Assembly: GCF_028882275.1 (NCBI RefSeq)
Contig: NZ_JARBUT010000006.1
Location: 186,001 to 250,000 of the forward strand
Direction: 5' to 3'
Source of the DNA: Nocardiopsis sp. N85
GTDB lineage: Bacteria > Actinomycetota > Actinomycetes > Streptosporangiales > Streptosporangiaceae
Length of the DNA stretch: 64,000 bases
In this document: positions 16,579-24,548 of the stretch, piece after piece
Layout: each line of letters begins with the position of its first letter
Numbering within the stretch: the stretch's first letter is position 1
Position numbers and translations under genes: made by a program
Notes under the pieces: model-generated
The model's input: the letters and a program-made list of their open reading frames with translations, nothing else
Told to the model about the DNA's origin: nothing
Database searches by the model: none

Positions 16579-19059
16579 TCAGGGAACGAGCGCGTCGCGC
16601 TCGACGGCCTCCACGGCGCCCGCACGCAGTGCGAGCCGGGCCGTTCCGCAGCCGTCGGCGTGGACGGTGACGGTGATGTCGCCGGCCCCGGTGGGGCGGA
16701 TCACGGCCAGGGCGCGACCGTCGAAGGTCCGCCTGCTCGGCCCGGAAAAGGTCTCCTCCGTCGCCGGATCGGCGCTGCCGAGCGCCTGGAGGACCGCGGG
16801 GCCGTCCACGGTGACGGTCACCGGGCGGTCCCGACCCGGGTGCGCGTTGCCGGCGCCGTCGGTGAGGACGATGTCGACGAACGCGAGGTCGCCGCTGTCC
16901 GCGCGCAGATCCGAACGGTCCGCCCGGACGTCGAGCGCGAGGGCCTCTCCTGCGGTGACCAGCCCGAAGCGTCCCTGTTCGCGTCCGCCCGTGTAGGCGA
17001 CCGCGACCAGTTCTCCCGGCGCGTAGGACAGCTCGAAGTCGGCGCGGAACCCATGGTCGGGTCCGGCGGGCCGCCGACCGACCGTCGTCCCGTCGAGCAG
17101 CAGTTCGACCTCGTCGGCGTCGCTGTACACCTCGACGTGGACCGGCTTCCCCTCGAATCCCTCCCACGTCCAGGAGCCGATGGCGTCGCTCCAGGACCAC
17201 GGGGTGGCCAGGACCGTGCGCCCGTGGTGCCGGGGGCGCCGCACGGCGATGTACGGCGTCGACCGGAGACCGAACACGATCTCCCGGTAATACGACACGG
17301 GGCGACGCTGACCGGTGATGTCGATGTCGCCGCACCACGCCGTGAGCCACGGATAGGGCTGGGCGACCGACGCCGTCCGCTCATCCGAGTCGCCGTAGCC
17401 GACGGATCCGAGACCCGCCTCCCCCAGGTAGTCCCAGCCCGTCCAGGTGAAGTCACCGATCACATGGTCGTTGGCCAGGACGAGCGACCAGTTCTGCGCG
17501 GCGCGGACGGGGAAGGTCTCGGTACCGACGATCACCCGGCCGGGGAACAGCTCCCGGTCGAGCTCGTAGCGGCCGTCACCGTAGTTCATGCCCGCCACGT
17601 CGAGGACCGAGAAGGACTCCTCGGTGCGCCCGGTGACCTCCTCCGAGGCCGAGACCTGGTTCATCATCACCGCGGCCTGGGTCATCATGCCGTTGACCCC
17701 GCCCCCGCCGGCCGGCGGCTCCGCGGAGGTCGCCTGCCGTGCGCCGGCCAGGACCACGTCGAGCACCGACACGAACCCGTTGACGCCGTTGGTGATGAGG
17801 CGGGTGTCGTCGAGGGACCGGACCTTCTCGGCGATCCTGCGGCTCCACACACCGCCGAACGGGGTGCCGGTCTCCGGGATCTCGTTCCCGATCGAGTAGA
17901 GGATCACGCTCGGGTGGTTGAAGTCCTTCGCCACGAGGGCCTCCACGTCCCGCTCCCACCACTCGGCGAAATCGCCGGCGTAGTCGAAGTCGGTCTTGCC
18001 GGAGGTCCAGACGTCGAAGGTCTCGTCCATGACCAGCATGCCGAGCCGGTCGCACGCCCTGAGCAGCGCGGAACCGACCGGGTTGTGGGAACTCCTGATC
18101 GCGTTGAAACCCGCCGCCTTCAGCGACTCGACCCGGCGTTCCTCGGCCCGTTCGATGGCCGCCGCGCCGAGAGGGCCGTTGTCGTGGTGCAGGCACGCGC
18201 CACGGAGCTTGACCGTGCGGCCGTTGATCCGCAGGCCCTTGCGGGGGTCGACCTGCACGCGGCGGACGCCGAACTCGACGGTGTGCTCGTCGAGCACGCG
18301 GTCCCCGTCCCTGAGCAGGAGCCGGGCCGTGTACAGGGACGGGGTGTCCACGTCCCACAGCGCCGGATCCTCGACGTACAGTCTGTGCCGGACGATCGCT
18401 CGCTCACCGGGCGGCACGGTGACCGGGGAGCGGTCGCGTGCCACCTCCGCCCGACCCTCGTCGTCCACCGCGGAGGCCAGCACGGCGGTCGTGGTCACGG
18501 CACCGGTGTTCACCACTTCGGCCACGATCTCGACGACCGCCCGGTCGGGCTCGATGTCGGGGGTGCTGATCCGTACACCGTCGACGGCGATGTGGACCGG
18601 TTCCTTGACGATCAGGCGCACGTCCCGGTAGATGCCCGCGCCCGTGTACCAGCGGCCGTCCAGGTGCGCCCGGCACTCGACACGGATCTCGTTGACCCCG
18701 CCGAAGCGGAGGAAGGGGTCGATCCGCACCGTGAAGCGGGAGTATCCGAAGGCGTGCTGTCCCGCCAGGGCGCCGTTGACGTAGACCATCGCGCCCCGGT
18801 AGACCCCGTCGAACTCCAGGAAGAAGCACCGGCCTCGATCGGACTCCTCGACCAGGAGGTCCTTCCGGTATTCGAACGCGCCACCGGGAAAGTACCCGGC
18901 GGCGGCGCCACCGGGCGCGTCCGCCCGCCTCGGAGTGCCGATCAGCGCGTCGTGCGGGAGCGTCACCGTCGTCCAGTCCTCGCGCACGCCGCCGAGCTCC
19001 GCGAAGGCGCTGACCTTCCTGCGGTGGGCCCAACCGTCGTTGAAGGCGGTGATCGTCAT
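16579..19059 (-). CDS. Glycoside hydrolase family 2 protein (beta-galactosidase type)
   Basis: 826 residues with the GH2 order: jelly-roll sugar-binding domain (1-165), immunoglobulin-like domain (170-270), TIM barrel (275-560) and C-terminal beta domains. The acid/base is Glu393 in SIGNEIP and the nucleophile is Glu514 in VGTETFP. The barrel entry LRGACLHHDNGPLG is typical. GH2 covers beta-galactosidase, beta-glucuronidase and beta-mannosidase activities; the exact one cannot be fixed. No signal peptide is present. It is the first gene of the operon, directly behind the tandem operators at 19091-19199. The ATG at 19057-19059 follows GGGAG; the 16 extra upstream codons have no support. Confidence 0.88.
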   Translation of the reverse strand: MTITAFNDGWAHRRKVSAFAELGGVREDWTTVTLPHDALIGTPRRADAPGGAAAGYFPGGAFEYRKDLLVEESDRGRCFFLEFDGVYRGAMVYVNGALAGQHAFGYSRFTVRIDPFLRFGGVNEIRVECRAHLDGRWYTGAGIYRDVRLIVKEPVHIAVDGVRISTPDIEPDRAVVEIVAEVVNTGAVTTTAVLASAVDDEGRAEVARDRSPVTVPPGERAIVRHRLYVEDPALWDVDTPSLYTARLLLRDGDRVLDEHTVEFGVRRVQVDPRKGLRINGRTVKLRGACLHHDNGPLGAAAIERAEERRVESLKAAGFNAIRSSHNPVGSALLRACDRLGMLVMDETFDVWTSGKTDFDYAGDFAEWWERDVEALVAKDFNHPSVILYSIGNEIPETGTPFGGVWSRRIAEKVRSLDDTRLITNGVNGFVSVLDVVLAGARQATSAEPPAGGGGVNGMMTQAAVMMNQVSASEEVTGRTEESFSVLDVAGMNYGDGRYELDRELFPGRVIVGTETFPVRAAQNWSLVLANDHVIGDFTWTGWDYLGEAGLGSVGYGDSDERTASVAQPYPWLTAWCGDIDITGQRRPVSYYREIVFGLRSTPYIAVRRPRHHGRTVLATPWSWSDAIGSWTWEGFEGKPVHVEVYSDADEVELLLDGTTVGRRPAGPDHGFRADFELSYAPGELVAVAYTGGREQGRFGLVTAGEALALDVRADRSDLRADSGDLAFVDIVLTDGAGNAHPGRDRPVTVTVDGPAVLQALGSADPATEETFSGPSRRTFDGRALAVIRPTGAGDITVTVHADGCGTARLALRAGAVEAVERDALVP

Positions 19060-19090
19060 GGAGGACTCCCGGTGCGTCGGTGTGACGGAG

Positions 19091-19199
19091 GTAACGCGCG
19101 TCAACACCTAATCAGGCGTAGGTGACGCGCGTCAATAGTTGGTTACGTGCAAGTTGACGCGCGTCAATAGTTGATTACATCCACGGTGACGCGCGTGAA
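19091..19199. promoter_or_regulatory. Four tandem LacI-type operators with 31-32 bp spacing
   Basis: Four copies of a 14-bp palindrome are present: GTAACGCGCGTCAA (19091-19104), GTGACGCGCGTCAA (19122-19135), TTGACGCGCGTCAA (19154-19167, perfect) and GTGACGCGCGTGAA (19186-19199). Start-to-start distances are 31, 32 and 32 bp, three helical turns, so all sites face the same side of the helix. The spacers after copies 2-4 are also alike (AATAGTTGGTTA, AATAGTTGATTA, AATAGATGGTCA). They fill the divergent promoter between the GH2 operon and the LacI gene. TTGACG inside some copies could double as a -35 element for the minus-strand operon, which would give direct repression. Confidence 0.8.
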
Positions 19200-19237
19200 T
19201 AGATGGTCACGCCGAGTCGACACGCGACAGTCCGCGC

Positions 19238-19243
19238 TAGAGT
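19238..19243 (+). promoter_or_regulatory. Possible -10 box of the LacI gene (TAGAGT)
   Basis: TAGAGT lies 31 bases upstream of the LacI start, with TCGACA at 19217-19222 as a weak -35 candidate (15-bp spacer, shorter than usual). The nearest operator copy ends 18 bases before that -35, so autoregulation is possible. Confidence 0.35.
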
Positions 19244-19273
19244 GGGGCGGCAGACAGGAGGCACGAAGGCTCG

Positions 19274-20230
19274 ATGATCGCAACCAGTCAGGATGTCGCC
19301 GACCGGGTCGGCGTCTCACGGTCCACCGTCAGCCAGATCCTGAACGGCCGCGGTGAGCACTTCTCGGCCCGGACCCGGGAGCGGGTGCACCGGGCGGTCG
19401 CCGAACTCGGCTACGAACCGTCCGCCGCCGGACGCACCCTGGCCAAGGGATCGAGCGACATCGTCATCGCGCTCATCCCCGACACCACCTTCGGGGGGAA
19501 CCTCCAGGACATCTACGGCGCCCTCACCGACGAGTTGTCACGGCGCGGGCTCATCCTGGTGCTGCGCCTGGCGACCCACACCTCGACGGCGCTGGACCGC
19601 CTCCTCATCGGCATGAAACCCCGGGCGATCCTGTCGCTCACCCCGTTCTCCGACGAGGACGCACGGCTCCTTGAGCGCCGAGGCGTCAAGGCGATCGACC
19701 CGGGAAGGACGTCGCGCCCGGACGCCAACGCCGAGATCGGCACCCTCCAGGCCCGCCACCTGATCGAACGCGGCTACCGACGCCTCGCCTACGCCCATCT
19801 GCGCGACGCGCGCGCCGACCCCTTCGGCGGCCCCCGCGAACGCGCGTTCGTCGCCGAATGCCACGCCCACGGCGTCGACGGGCCCCGGACCCTCGCGCTC
19901 GGGATCACCGCCGAGGACGCGTCCGCCGCACTGGACGAACTCGGCGAACCGGGCTTCGCCGTCGGCTGCTACAACGACGACGTCGCGACCGCGCTGCTGC
20001 ACGCGGCGTCCCTGCGGAAATGGCGGGTGCCCCGGGACCTGGCACTGATCGGCATGGACCACACACCGTTGTCCCGCCTCACCACTCCCCCGCTCACGAC
20101 GATGGAGTACGACACTTCCGCGGTCACCGAGGAGACCATCCGAACGCTCCTCTTCCACCTGGACGAGACGGAGACCGGACGGGATCGCACCGAGGTGCGT
20201 TTCCAGCTGATCGAGGGCGGGACCGCCTGA
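19274..20230 (+). CDS. LacI family transcriptional regulator of the GH2-GH3-GH43 operon
   Basis: 318 residues. The N-terminal LacI helix-turn-helix reads TSQDVADRVGVSRSTVSQILNG with hinge SAAGRTLAKGSS near residue 60, followed by a periplasmic-binding-protein-like sensor domain (about 65-315, ending with the usual DLALIGMDHTPLS and TTPPLTTMEYD). AGGAGG lies ahead of the ATG. It faces the glycosidase operon across the tandem operators, so it almost certainly represses that operon until a sugar from the imported substrate binds. The sensor is somewhat short compared with the 330-340 usual for the family. Confidence 0.9.
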   Translation: MIATSQDVADRVGVSRSTVSQILNGRGEHFSARTRERVHRAVAELGYEPSAAGRTLAKGSSDIVIALIPDTTFGGNLQDIYGALTDELSRRGLILVLRLATHTSTALDRLLIGMKPRAILSLTPFSDEDARLLERRGVKAIDPGRTSRPDANAEIGTLQARHLIERGYRRLAYAHLRDARADPFGGPRERAFVAECHAHGVDGPRTLALGITAEDASAALDELGEPGFAVGCYNDDVATALLHAASLRKWRVPRDLALIGMDHTPLSRLTTPPLTTMEYDTSAVTEETIRTLLFHLDETETGRDRTEVRFQLIEGGTA

Positions 20231-20235
20231 TCACG

Positions 20236-20268
20236 CGGCCGGGACGCGACCGCGACCCGACCCGGCCG
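20236..20268 (+). terminator. Possible terminator hairpin after the LacI gene
   Basis: CGGCCGGG at 20236-20243 pairs exactly with CCCGGCCG at 20261-20268 across a 17-base loop, beginning 5 bases after the LacI stop codon. There is no T-tract, which is common in GC-rich actinomycetes. Confidence 0.4.
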
Positions 20269-20338
20269 TGAGGTCGCACCCTCCGCGTCCGGCCCCGGGG
20301 ATCCGCGGACGACGACGTCGAGAAAGCGGCGAACCAGC

Positions 20339-20695
20339 GTGTCGATGCTCCGAGCCATCCGCGGGGCCGTAGGGGTCTCCGATGACACCCGTCCGGCCAT
20401 CCGGGACGCGACCGCGCGCCTCGTCCGACGGGTCATGGAGCGCAACCGGCTCGCTCCGGCCGATGTGGAGTGCGTGTGGTTCACCATGACACCGGATCTG
20501 ACGGCCGACGTACCGCCTCTCGTCCTCCGGGAGGAAGGGATCCTCGACGTACCGGCCCTGTGCGCCGCCGACCCCGTGTGGGAGGGCGCCCCACAGCGCA
20601 CCATCCGGGTGATGGCCCTCGCCCGTATCGGCGATGACCTCCCTGTGGACCACGTCTATCCGGAGGGGGCGGGCAGGGACCGTCCGCGCCGGTGA
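20339..20695 (+). CDS. aroH: Monofunctional chorismate mutase, AroH type
   Basis: 118 residues matching the Bacillus AroH fold: the start RAIRGAVGV, the middle VWFTMTPDLTADVP, then CAADPVWEGAPQRTIRV and the end VDHVYPEGA. These segments carry the arginine, cysteine and tyrosine contacts of the trimeric active site. The enzyme rearranges chorismate to prephenate for phenylalanine and tyrosine synthesis. A GTG at 20339 is taken as the start; an ATG two codons later (20345) is equally possible, and the ribosome binding site is weak. It stands alone between a LacI regulator and a secreted protease, without other shikimate genes nearby. Confidence 0.85.
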   Translation: MSMLRAIRGAVGVSDDTRPAIRDATARLVRRVMERNRLAPADVECVWFTMTPDLTADVPPLVLREEGILDVPALCAADPVWEGAPQRTIRVMALARIGDDLPVDHVYPEGAGRDRPRR

Positions 20696-20889
20696 GCACG
20701 CCGGTGTGCCCCTTCCCGGAGCCCGATCGAGGGCATCGGTTCGAGAAGTTCCCTCGGAGTGTTCCGTGCCGGGTGTGATGGAGGTGGTGGCATGTACCGG
20801 CTTCGGTGAGGATGGCGTCGGTCATCGCGGCGCGGGGGCGGGTCGGTGTCGGCCGGTGCGTGGCGTCGCAATCGGGCGCTCTGCACACC

Positions 20890-20918
20890 TTGTGGTGATA
20901 CATCACTACACATAGCAT
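20890..20918 (+). promoter_or_regulatory. Possible promoter of the snapalysin-like gene
   Basis: TTGTGG (20890-20895) and TAGCAT (20913-20918) are separated by 17 bases, and the near-palindrome GTGATACATCAC lies between them. The stretch is clearly richer in A and T than its surroundings. The -35 match is weak. Confidence 0.35.
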
Positions 20919-20976
20919 CATGCCGACCCCACAGGGTCACAAAAAACATCAGCACCCTCACCCCCGGGGAGACCCC

Positions 20977-21552
20977 ATGCTGAGACGCTTCCTCACCCAC
21001 CTCCTGATCGCGCTGAGCGCGCTGGCACTGACGCTGGCGGGCGCCGCACCGGCCACCGCGGAACCCGCGGAGCGGTCCCAGCCGCTGCGCCAGACCGTTC
21101 TGTACTACGACGCCCGTCAGGCCGCGGAGTACACCTCCGCCGTCTCCTCGGCCGTGCGGATATGGAACTCCAGCGTCACCAACGTCCGACTGGAGCCGGC
21201 CCCCGCCGGCCGACGCGCCGAGATCCGCGTCATCGCCGACAACGGCTGGCCGCGCGCCCACCTGGGCCCGGTGCGGCCGGGCGGGCAGGTCACCGTCTGG
21301 ATGGGCCGCGAGGGCACCGCCGCGGGCTACGACGCGGTGCGCATCGCCGCGCACGAACTCGGTCACAGCCTGGGCCTGCCCGACGTCAAGCCCGGCCCGT
21401 GCTCGTCGCTGATGTCGGGCTCCACCGGCGGCGTGAACTGCGTCAACCGCCACCCGAACGCCTCCGAGCGCGCACGGGTCGAGGCCAACTACGGCAGCGG
21501 CGTGGCCGGCCGGAGCGCCACCGACGGACGGCTCCTGGTCGACCGCCTCTGA
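20977..21552 (+). CDS. Secreted snapalysin-type zinc metalloprotease (M7-like)
   Basis: 191 residues. A signal peptide covers about residues 1-30 (MLRRFLTHLLIALSALALTL, then ATAEP as the probable cleavage region). The zinc motif HELGHSLGLPD places His126, Glu127, His130 and Asp136 in the metzincin-like HExxHxxGxxD pattern in which Asp replaces the third His, a hallmark of the snapalysin family. The tail has two cysteines (PCSSLM, VNCVN) that may form the conserved disulfide. GGGGAGA precedes the ATG at 20977; an upstream in-frame ATG (20920) would add 19 His-rich residues ahead of the signal peptide and is not chosen. It is an extracellular small protease, with no LysR activator gene beside it, unlike the Streptomyces snpA arrangement. 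Confidence 0.87.
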   Translation: MLRRFLTHLLIALSALALTLAGAAPATAEPAERSQPLRQTVLYYDARQAAEYTSAVSSAVRIWNSSVTNVRLEPAPAGRRAEIRVIADNGWPRAHLGPVRPGGQVTVWMGREGTAAGYDAVRIAAHELGHSLGLPDVKPGPCSSLMSGSTGGVNCVNRHPNASERARVEANYGSGVAGRSATDGRLLVDRL

Positions 21553-21585
21553 GCGGGCGCACCGGCTCCCGGCCCGACGGCCTTC

Positions 21586-21615
21586 GGCGCCGGCCCGCGT
21601 CGGCGGGCCGGCGCC
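21586..21615. terminator. Strong hairpin between convergent genes
   Basis: A perfect 13-bp GC-rich stem (21586-21598 with 21603-21615) closes a 4-base GTCG loop. It lies 33 bases after the protease stop and 93 bases beyond the 3' end of the minus-strand LacI gene, so it can act in both directions. Confidence 0.65.
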
Positions 21616-21708
21616 GGGGGTGTCACGACGGCCCGGTCCCGACCCGTGCCGGTGTCCCACTCCGCCCCACCGTGACCGTGCGGTCGCCCCCGCCGGGCTT
21701 CGGAGCGG

Positions 21709-22719
21709 TCACCCCGTCCGAACGGGACGGGTGCTGCCGCGGACCACCAACCGGGTGGGCAGCACCGTGGTCGGCGGTGGGTCCCCCCCGGATTCGAGGA
21801 GATCGAGCAGGATCCGGGCGATGAGGTTCCCCTGCTCGGCCACGGGCTGCTCGACGGTCGTCAGTTCGAGGACGTCGGCGAGTTCGTGGTTGTCGAAACC
21901 GACCACCGAGATGTCCTCGGGCACGCGCAGACCGCTGTGGCGGATGGCCCGCAGTGCCCCGAAGGCCATCTCGTCCGACTGCGCGAAGACGGCGGTGGGG
22001 CGCGTGGCACCGCTGAGAAGGGCGCTCATGGCGCGCTCACCGCCCGCCACCGTGTAGTCCCCGACGGCCTCCAGCTCGGGGCGGTATCCGATGCCCGCCT
22101 CGGCCAGGACGTCGCGGTAGGCGCGGGCGCGGTCGCGCGGAGTGGTGAAACTGTGCGTCACCGGTCCGCCTCCGCTGATGTGCGCGATGTCGCGGTGACC
22201 CAGCATGGTCAGGTGTCGCACGGCGCCGGTGGCCCCCGCCACGTCGTCGATGCGCACGCACGCGAAGCCGTCCGCCATCGTGCCCACCAGCCCCAGAGGC
22301 ACGTCCAGTCCGGACAGGGCGGCCACCTGTTCCTCCGTGAGCGGCATGCTCAGCACGGCCACGGCGTCCACCCGGCGCCGCAGCGGCATCGCGTCGAAGA
22401 AGCGGTCCCGACTGGTCGCGTCGGCGAGGTTGTACAGCAGGAGGTCGAAGCCCCTCGCCCGGAGGACCTCCTCGACGCCGAAGATGACCTGCCCGAAGAA
22501 CCACCGGTTCACGTAGGGCGCCACCACACCGATGGTGTGGGTGCGCCCGCTCGCCAGCCGGGAGGCGCTCGGTGTGATGGTGTAGTCCAGTTCGCGCGCG
22601 ATGCGCACGATGCGCAGGCGCGTGCCCTCCGCCACGCTGGGCAGGCCGCGAAGGGCACGCGACACCGTCGCCGTGGAGACACCGGCCCGGTTCGCCACAT
22701 CCGAAAGACTCGCTCCCAC
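21709..22719 (-). CDS. LacI family transcriptional regulator of the GH32-like/ABC sugar locus
   Basis: 336 residues. The helix-turn-helix SLSDVANRAGVSTATVSRAL is followed by the hinge SASRLASGRT near residue 55 and a full sensor domain (HTIGVVAPYVNRWFFGQVI to the end). It begins with GTG behind AGAGGAAGAG. It lies 113 bases downstream of the GH32-like gene on the same strand, so the two may form one transcript, and it probably binds the two sites TGCAATCGCTTACA / TGTAAGCGATTGCA at 24265 and 24407. Those sites have the central CG and symmetry common to LacI-family operators. The inducer is likely a fructoside or a related oligosaccharide. Confidence 0.88.
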   Translation of the reverse strand: MGASLSDVANRAGVSTATVSRALRGLPSVAEGTRLRIVRIARELDYTITPSASRLASGRTHTIGVVAPYVNRWFFGQVIFGVEEVLRARGFDLLLYNLADATSRDRFFDAMPLRRRVDAVAVLSMPLTEEQVAALSGLDVPLGLVGTMADGFACVRIDDVAGATGAVRHLTMLGHRDIAHISGGGPVTHSFTTPRDRARAYRDVLAEAGIGYRPELEAVGDYTVAGGERAMSALLSGATRPTAVFAQSDEMAFGALRAIRHSGLRVPEDISVVGFDNHELADVLELTTVEQPVAEQGNLIARILLDLLESGGDPPPTTVLPTRLVVRGSTRPVRTG

Positions 22720-22832
22720 TGCTCTTCCTCTCGATCAGCGCCGACCGGCGCTGGCCGGCGCCGTGAGCCGAGCGGAACCCCCCGCGCCCACGCGGCCCGG
22801 GACCGCGTCGCGCCGAGCGGGACGCGCGACCG

Positions 22833-24179
22833 TCACGGCGGGTCTCCGGCGGACTCGTCGGCGCGCAACGCGACCGACACGTCGTCGCGGTCCCGGTAGG
22901 GGTCCTCCACCTGCCGCACGGTCACGGGGAGGGAGCGGTGGTCGACGGTGCGGGCCCGGCAGACGCCCGGCGTGCGCTCGTAGGATACGGCACAGGCCAC
23001 GAAGACGCCGTCGGCGTACAGCTCCAGGTACTCGCCGAACAGCAGTGCGCGCAGGTTCCGTACGGGGCGTTCCAACGCGGTCTCCCGCACGGGGCCGGCC
23101 GCTCCGCACCGCACCCGCAGTCCGCCGGGCGTCACGTCCACGGTGAACCCCGACTCCTCGCCCCGGAGCACGACCCTCGCGGGCCCGCCGTCCACGGCGA
23201 CGTCCACGACCGCGTTCCACACCGGGGCGCCGGGGCCGGACGGGGGGCGCAGGTACGTCTCGGCCCCCCGCCACCAGCCGAGCCGGGGACGGCCGTCCGG
23301 GGCGATCTCCAGGACCTTGGGCTGGGCGAGCATGCCCCGGCACGGTGCGCCGTCGTCGTCCAGGCGGGTCCGGCGCTGGACGGTGTGCAGCAGGAGCCGC
23401 TCGCCCCCGGGACCGTCCACGAGACGAGGGGCGTAGGGGCCGGGCGGGGTGAGCGGCCCGAGCCGTTCCCACTCCCCGTCCAGCCGGTCGGCCCGCCACA
23501 CCTCGATGTGGTGGGAGGAGCCGATGGAGCCGAACAGCAGCCATCCTCCCGGGACGCGTTCGAGGACCGGGCACTCCAACTCGTCGACGTCCCCGGGGAC
23601 GAGCAGGGGAGGCCGCACGGTCCACCGGTGCAGGTCGTCGGAGACCGCCAGCCCCACGCAGCCGGAGTGTTCGACGGGGCCGTGCGCGGTCCGCGCGCAC
23701 ACGAGCATGGCGTAGCGGGACCCGAACAGCCCGCCCTCCGGCTCGACGATCCACGGATCCCGCCAGGCCTCCTGCTCACCGGTCCGGTACCACCGTTCGT
23801 CCGGACCTACGACCACCCCGGGAACGCGCCGCCATCCCGAGGCGTCGTCGCTTCGGGTCCGCGCCAGGCCCACGGCCTGCCGTTCGTGCCCGTCATCGTG
23901 CACTCCCGTGTAGGCCATCGTCCAACCGGCCCCGTGGCGCAGCGGGTGCATCGTCCACACGGCGGTGTCGTCGAACCCCCCGGGCGGGCCCACGCCGAAG
24001 GCCGGGGCGAGCGGTTCCCAGCGGACCAGGTCGTGGGAGGCCGCCCGCCCGTAAGAGGTCTCCAGCAGACTGACGGCGGGGCGCTCGGTCCAGGGGGCCT
24101 GGAGGTGCAGGAGGACGTAGGGCGGTCCTTCGACGACCGCGAAGTCGTTGAGGCAGGCCCCCGGGGGTGCGTAACGCAT
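22833..24179 (-). CDS. GH32-like glycoside hydrolase (fructosidase-type fold)
   Basis: 448 residues with a five-bladed propeller followed by a beta-sandwich (from about residue 320), the GH32/GH68 clan layout. The three expected acidic residues are visible in family positions: Asp12 in CLNDFAV (nucleophile, replacing the common WMNDPNG), Asp141 in WRDPWIV (RDP motif) and Glu202 in ELECPVL (EC motif). The first motif is clearly divergent, so activity on sucrose, inulin or levan is only an inference. No signal peptide is present, which puts it in the cytoplasm behind the ABC importer encoded divergently. AGAGGA lies upstream of the ATG. Confidence 0.8.
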   Translation of the reverse strand: MRYAPPGACLNDFAVVEGPPYVLLHLQAPWTERPAVSLLETSYGRAASHDLVRWEPLAPAFGVGPPGGFDDTAVWTMHPLRHGAGWTMAYTGVHDDGHERQAVGLARTRSDDASGWRRVPGVVVGPDERWYRTGEQEAWRDPWIVEPEGGLFGSRYAMLVCARTAHGPVEHSGCVGLAVSDDLHRWTVRPPLLVPGDVDELECPVLERVPGGWLLFGSIGSSHHIEVWRADRLDGEWERLGPLTPPGPYAPRLVDGPGGERLLLHTVQRRTRLDDDGAPCRGMLAQPKVLEIAPDGRPRLGWWRGAETYLRPPSGPGAPVWNAVVDVAVDGGPARVVLRGEESGFTVDVTPGGLRVRCGAAGPVRETALERPVRNLRALLFGEYLELYADGVFVACAVSYERTPGVCRARTVDHRSLPVTVRQVEDPYRDRDDVSVALRADESAGDPP

Positions 24180-24264
24180 GGTCGCTCGGTCCTCTCGGTG
24201 ATCGGCGTAGGGGCCGCGTGGTCCTGCCACTGAGCGTGGAGGCTTCGCGAGAGAGAAGATTTTC

Positions 24265-24278
24265 TGCAATCGCTTACA
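24265..24278. promoter_or_regulatory. LacI-type operator copy 1 (TGCAATCGCTTACA)
   Basis: Exact reverse complement of the copy at 24407-24420. It lies 86 bp upstream of the GH32-like start, on that gene's side of the divergent region. The central CG with flanking symmetry fits LacI-family operators and resembles catabolite-response elements. Confidence 0.65.
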
Positions 24279-24406
24279 TGCTACCAATCGCACAAGAGAC
24301 CCCGGCGCGTCAACACAAAGCAGCAGCTCAAAGAGTTCTTATTGTCGCTTCGTGTCCACTCGCACTCACTCCGTGGACATGTTGTAACGGAATGGCAACG
24401 AGTCAA

Positions 24407-24420
24407 TGTAAGCGATTGCA
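24407..24420. promoter_or_regulatory. LacI-type operator copy 2 (TGTAAGCGATTGCA)
   Basis: Second copy, inverted relative to the first and 142 bp away. It overlaps the -35 element TTGCAT (24416-24421) of the importer promoter, so occupancy should block RNA polymerase. The spacing of about 13.5 helical turns might also permit looping between the two copies. Confidence 0.65.
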
Positions 24421-24443
24421 TTCCTGTTTCGCGTGGCTAGCGT
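24416..24443 (+). promoter_or_regulatory. Probable promoter of the sugar ABC importer operon
   Basis: TTGCAT (24416-24421) and TAGCGT (24438-24443) are spaced by 16 bases; the -10 follows the TAnnnT pattern of actinomycete vegetative promoters. Transcription would start near 24450 and leave a leader of about 100 bases. Confidence 0.5.
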
Positions 24444-24548
24444 TGGGTGGCACAGCTCACAGGGCACCGCCTGTCCAGCACGCGACCCCCGGACGGCACC
24501 GCCGTCGAACGCGGCCGACATGTCGGGTGCCCGTCGAAGGAGACGACC

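Larger units (their letters stand above)
24180..24548. other. Divergent regulatory region of the GH32-like and ABC importer genes
   Basis: 369 bases without a gene, with a marked AT-richer core (24255-24430). It holds the two inverted operator copies and a good plus-strand promoter candidate. Nothing in it looks coding. Confidence 0.6.

Noticed and set aside
19091-19199. The tandem repeat as a short CRISPR array
   Set aside because: Units are 14-bp palindromes with related spacers rather than long identical repeats with unique spacers, and no cas gene is near; a LacI operator array fits better.
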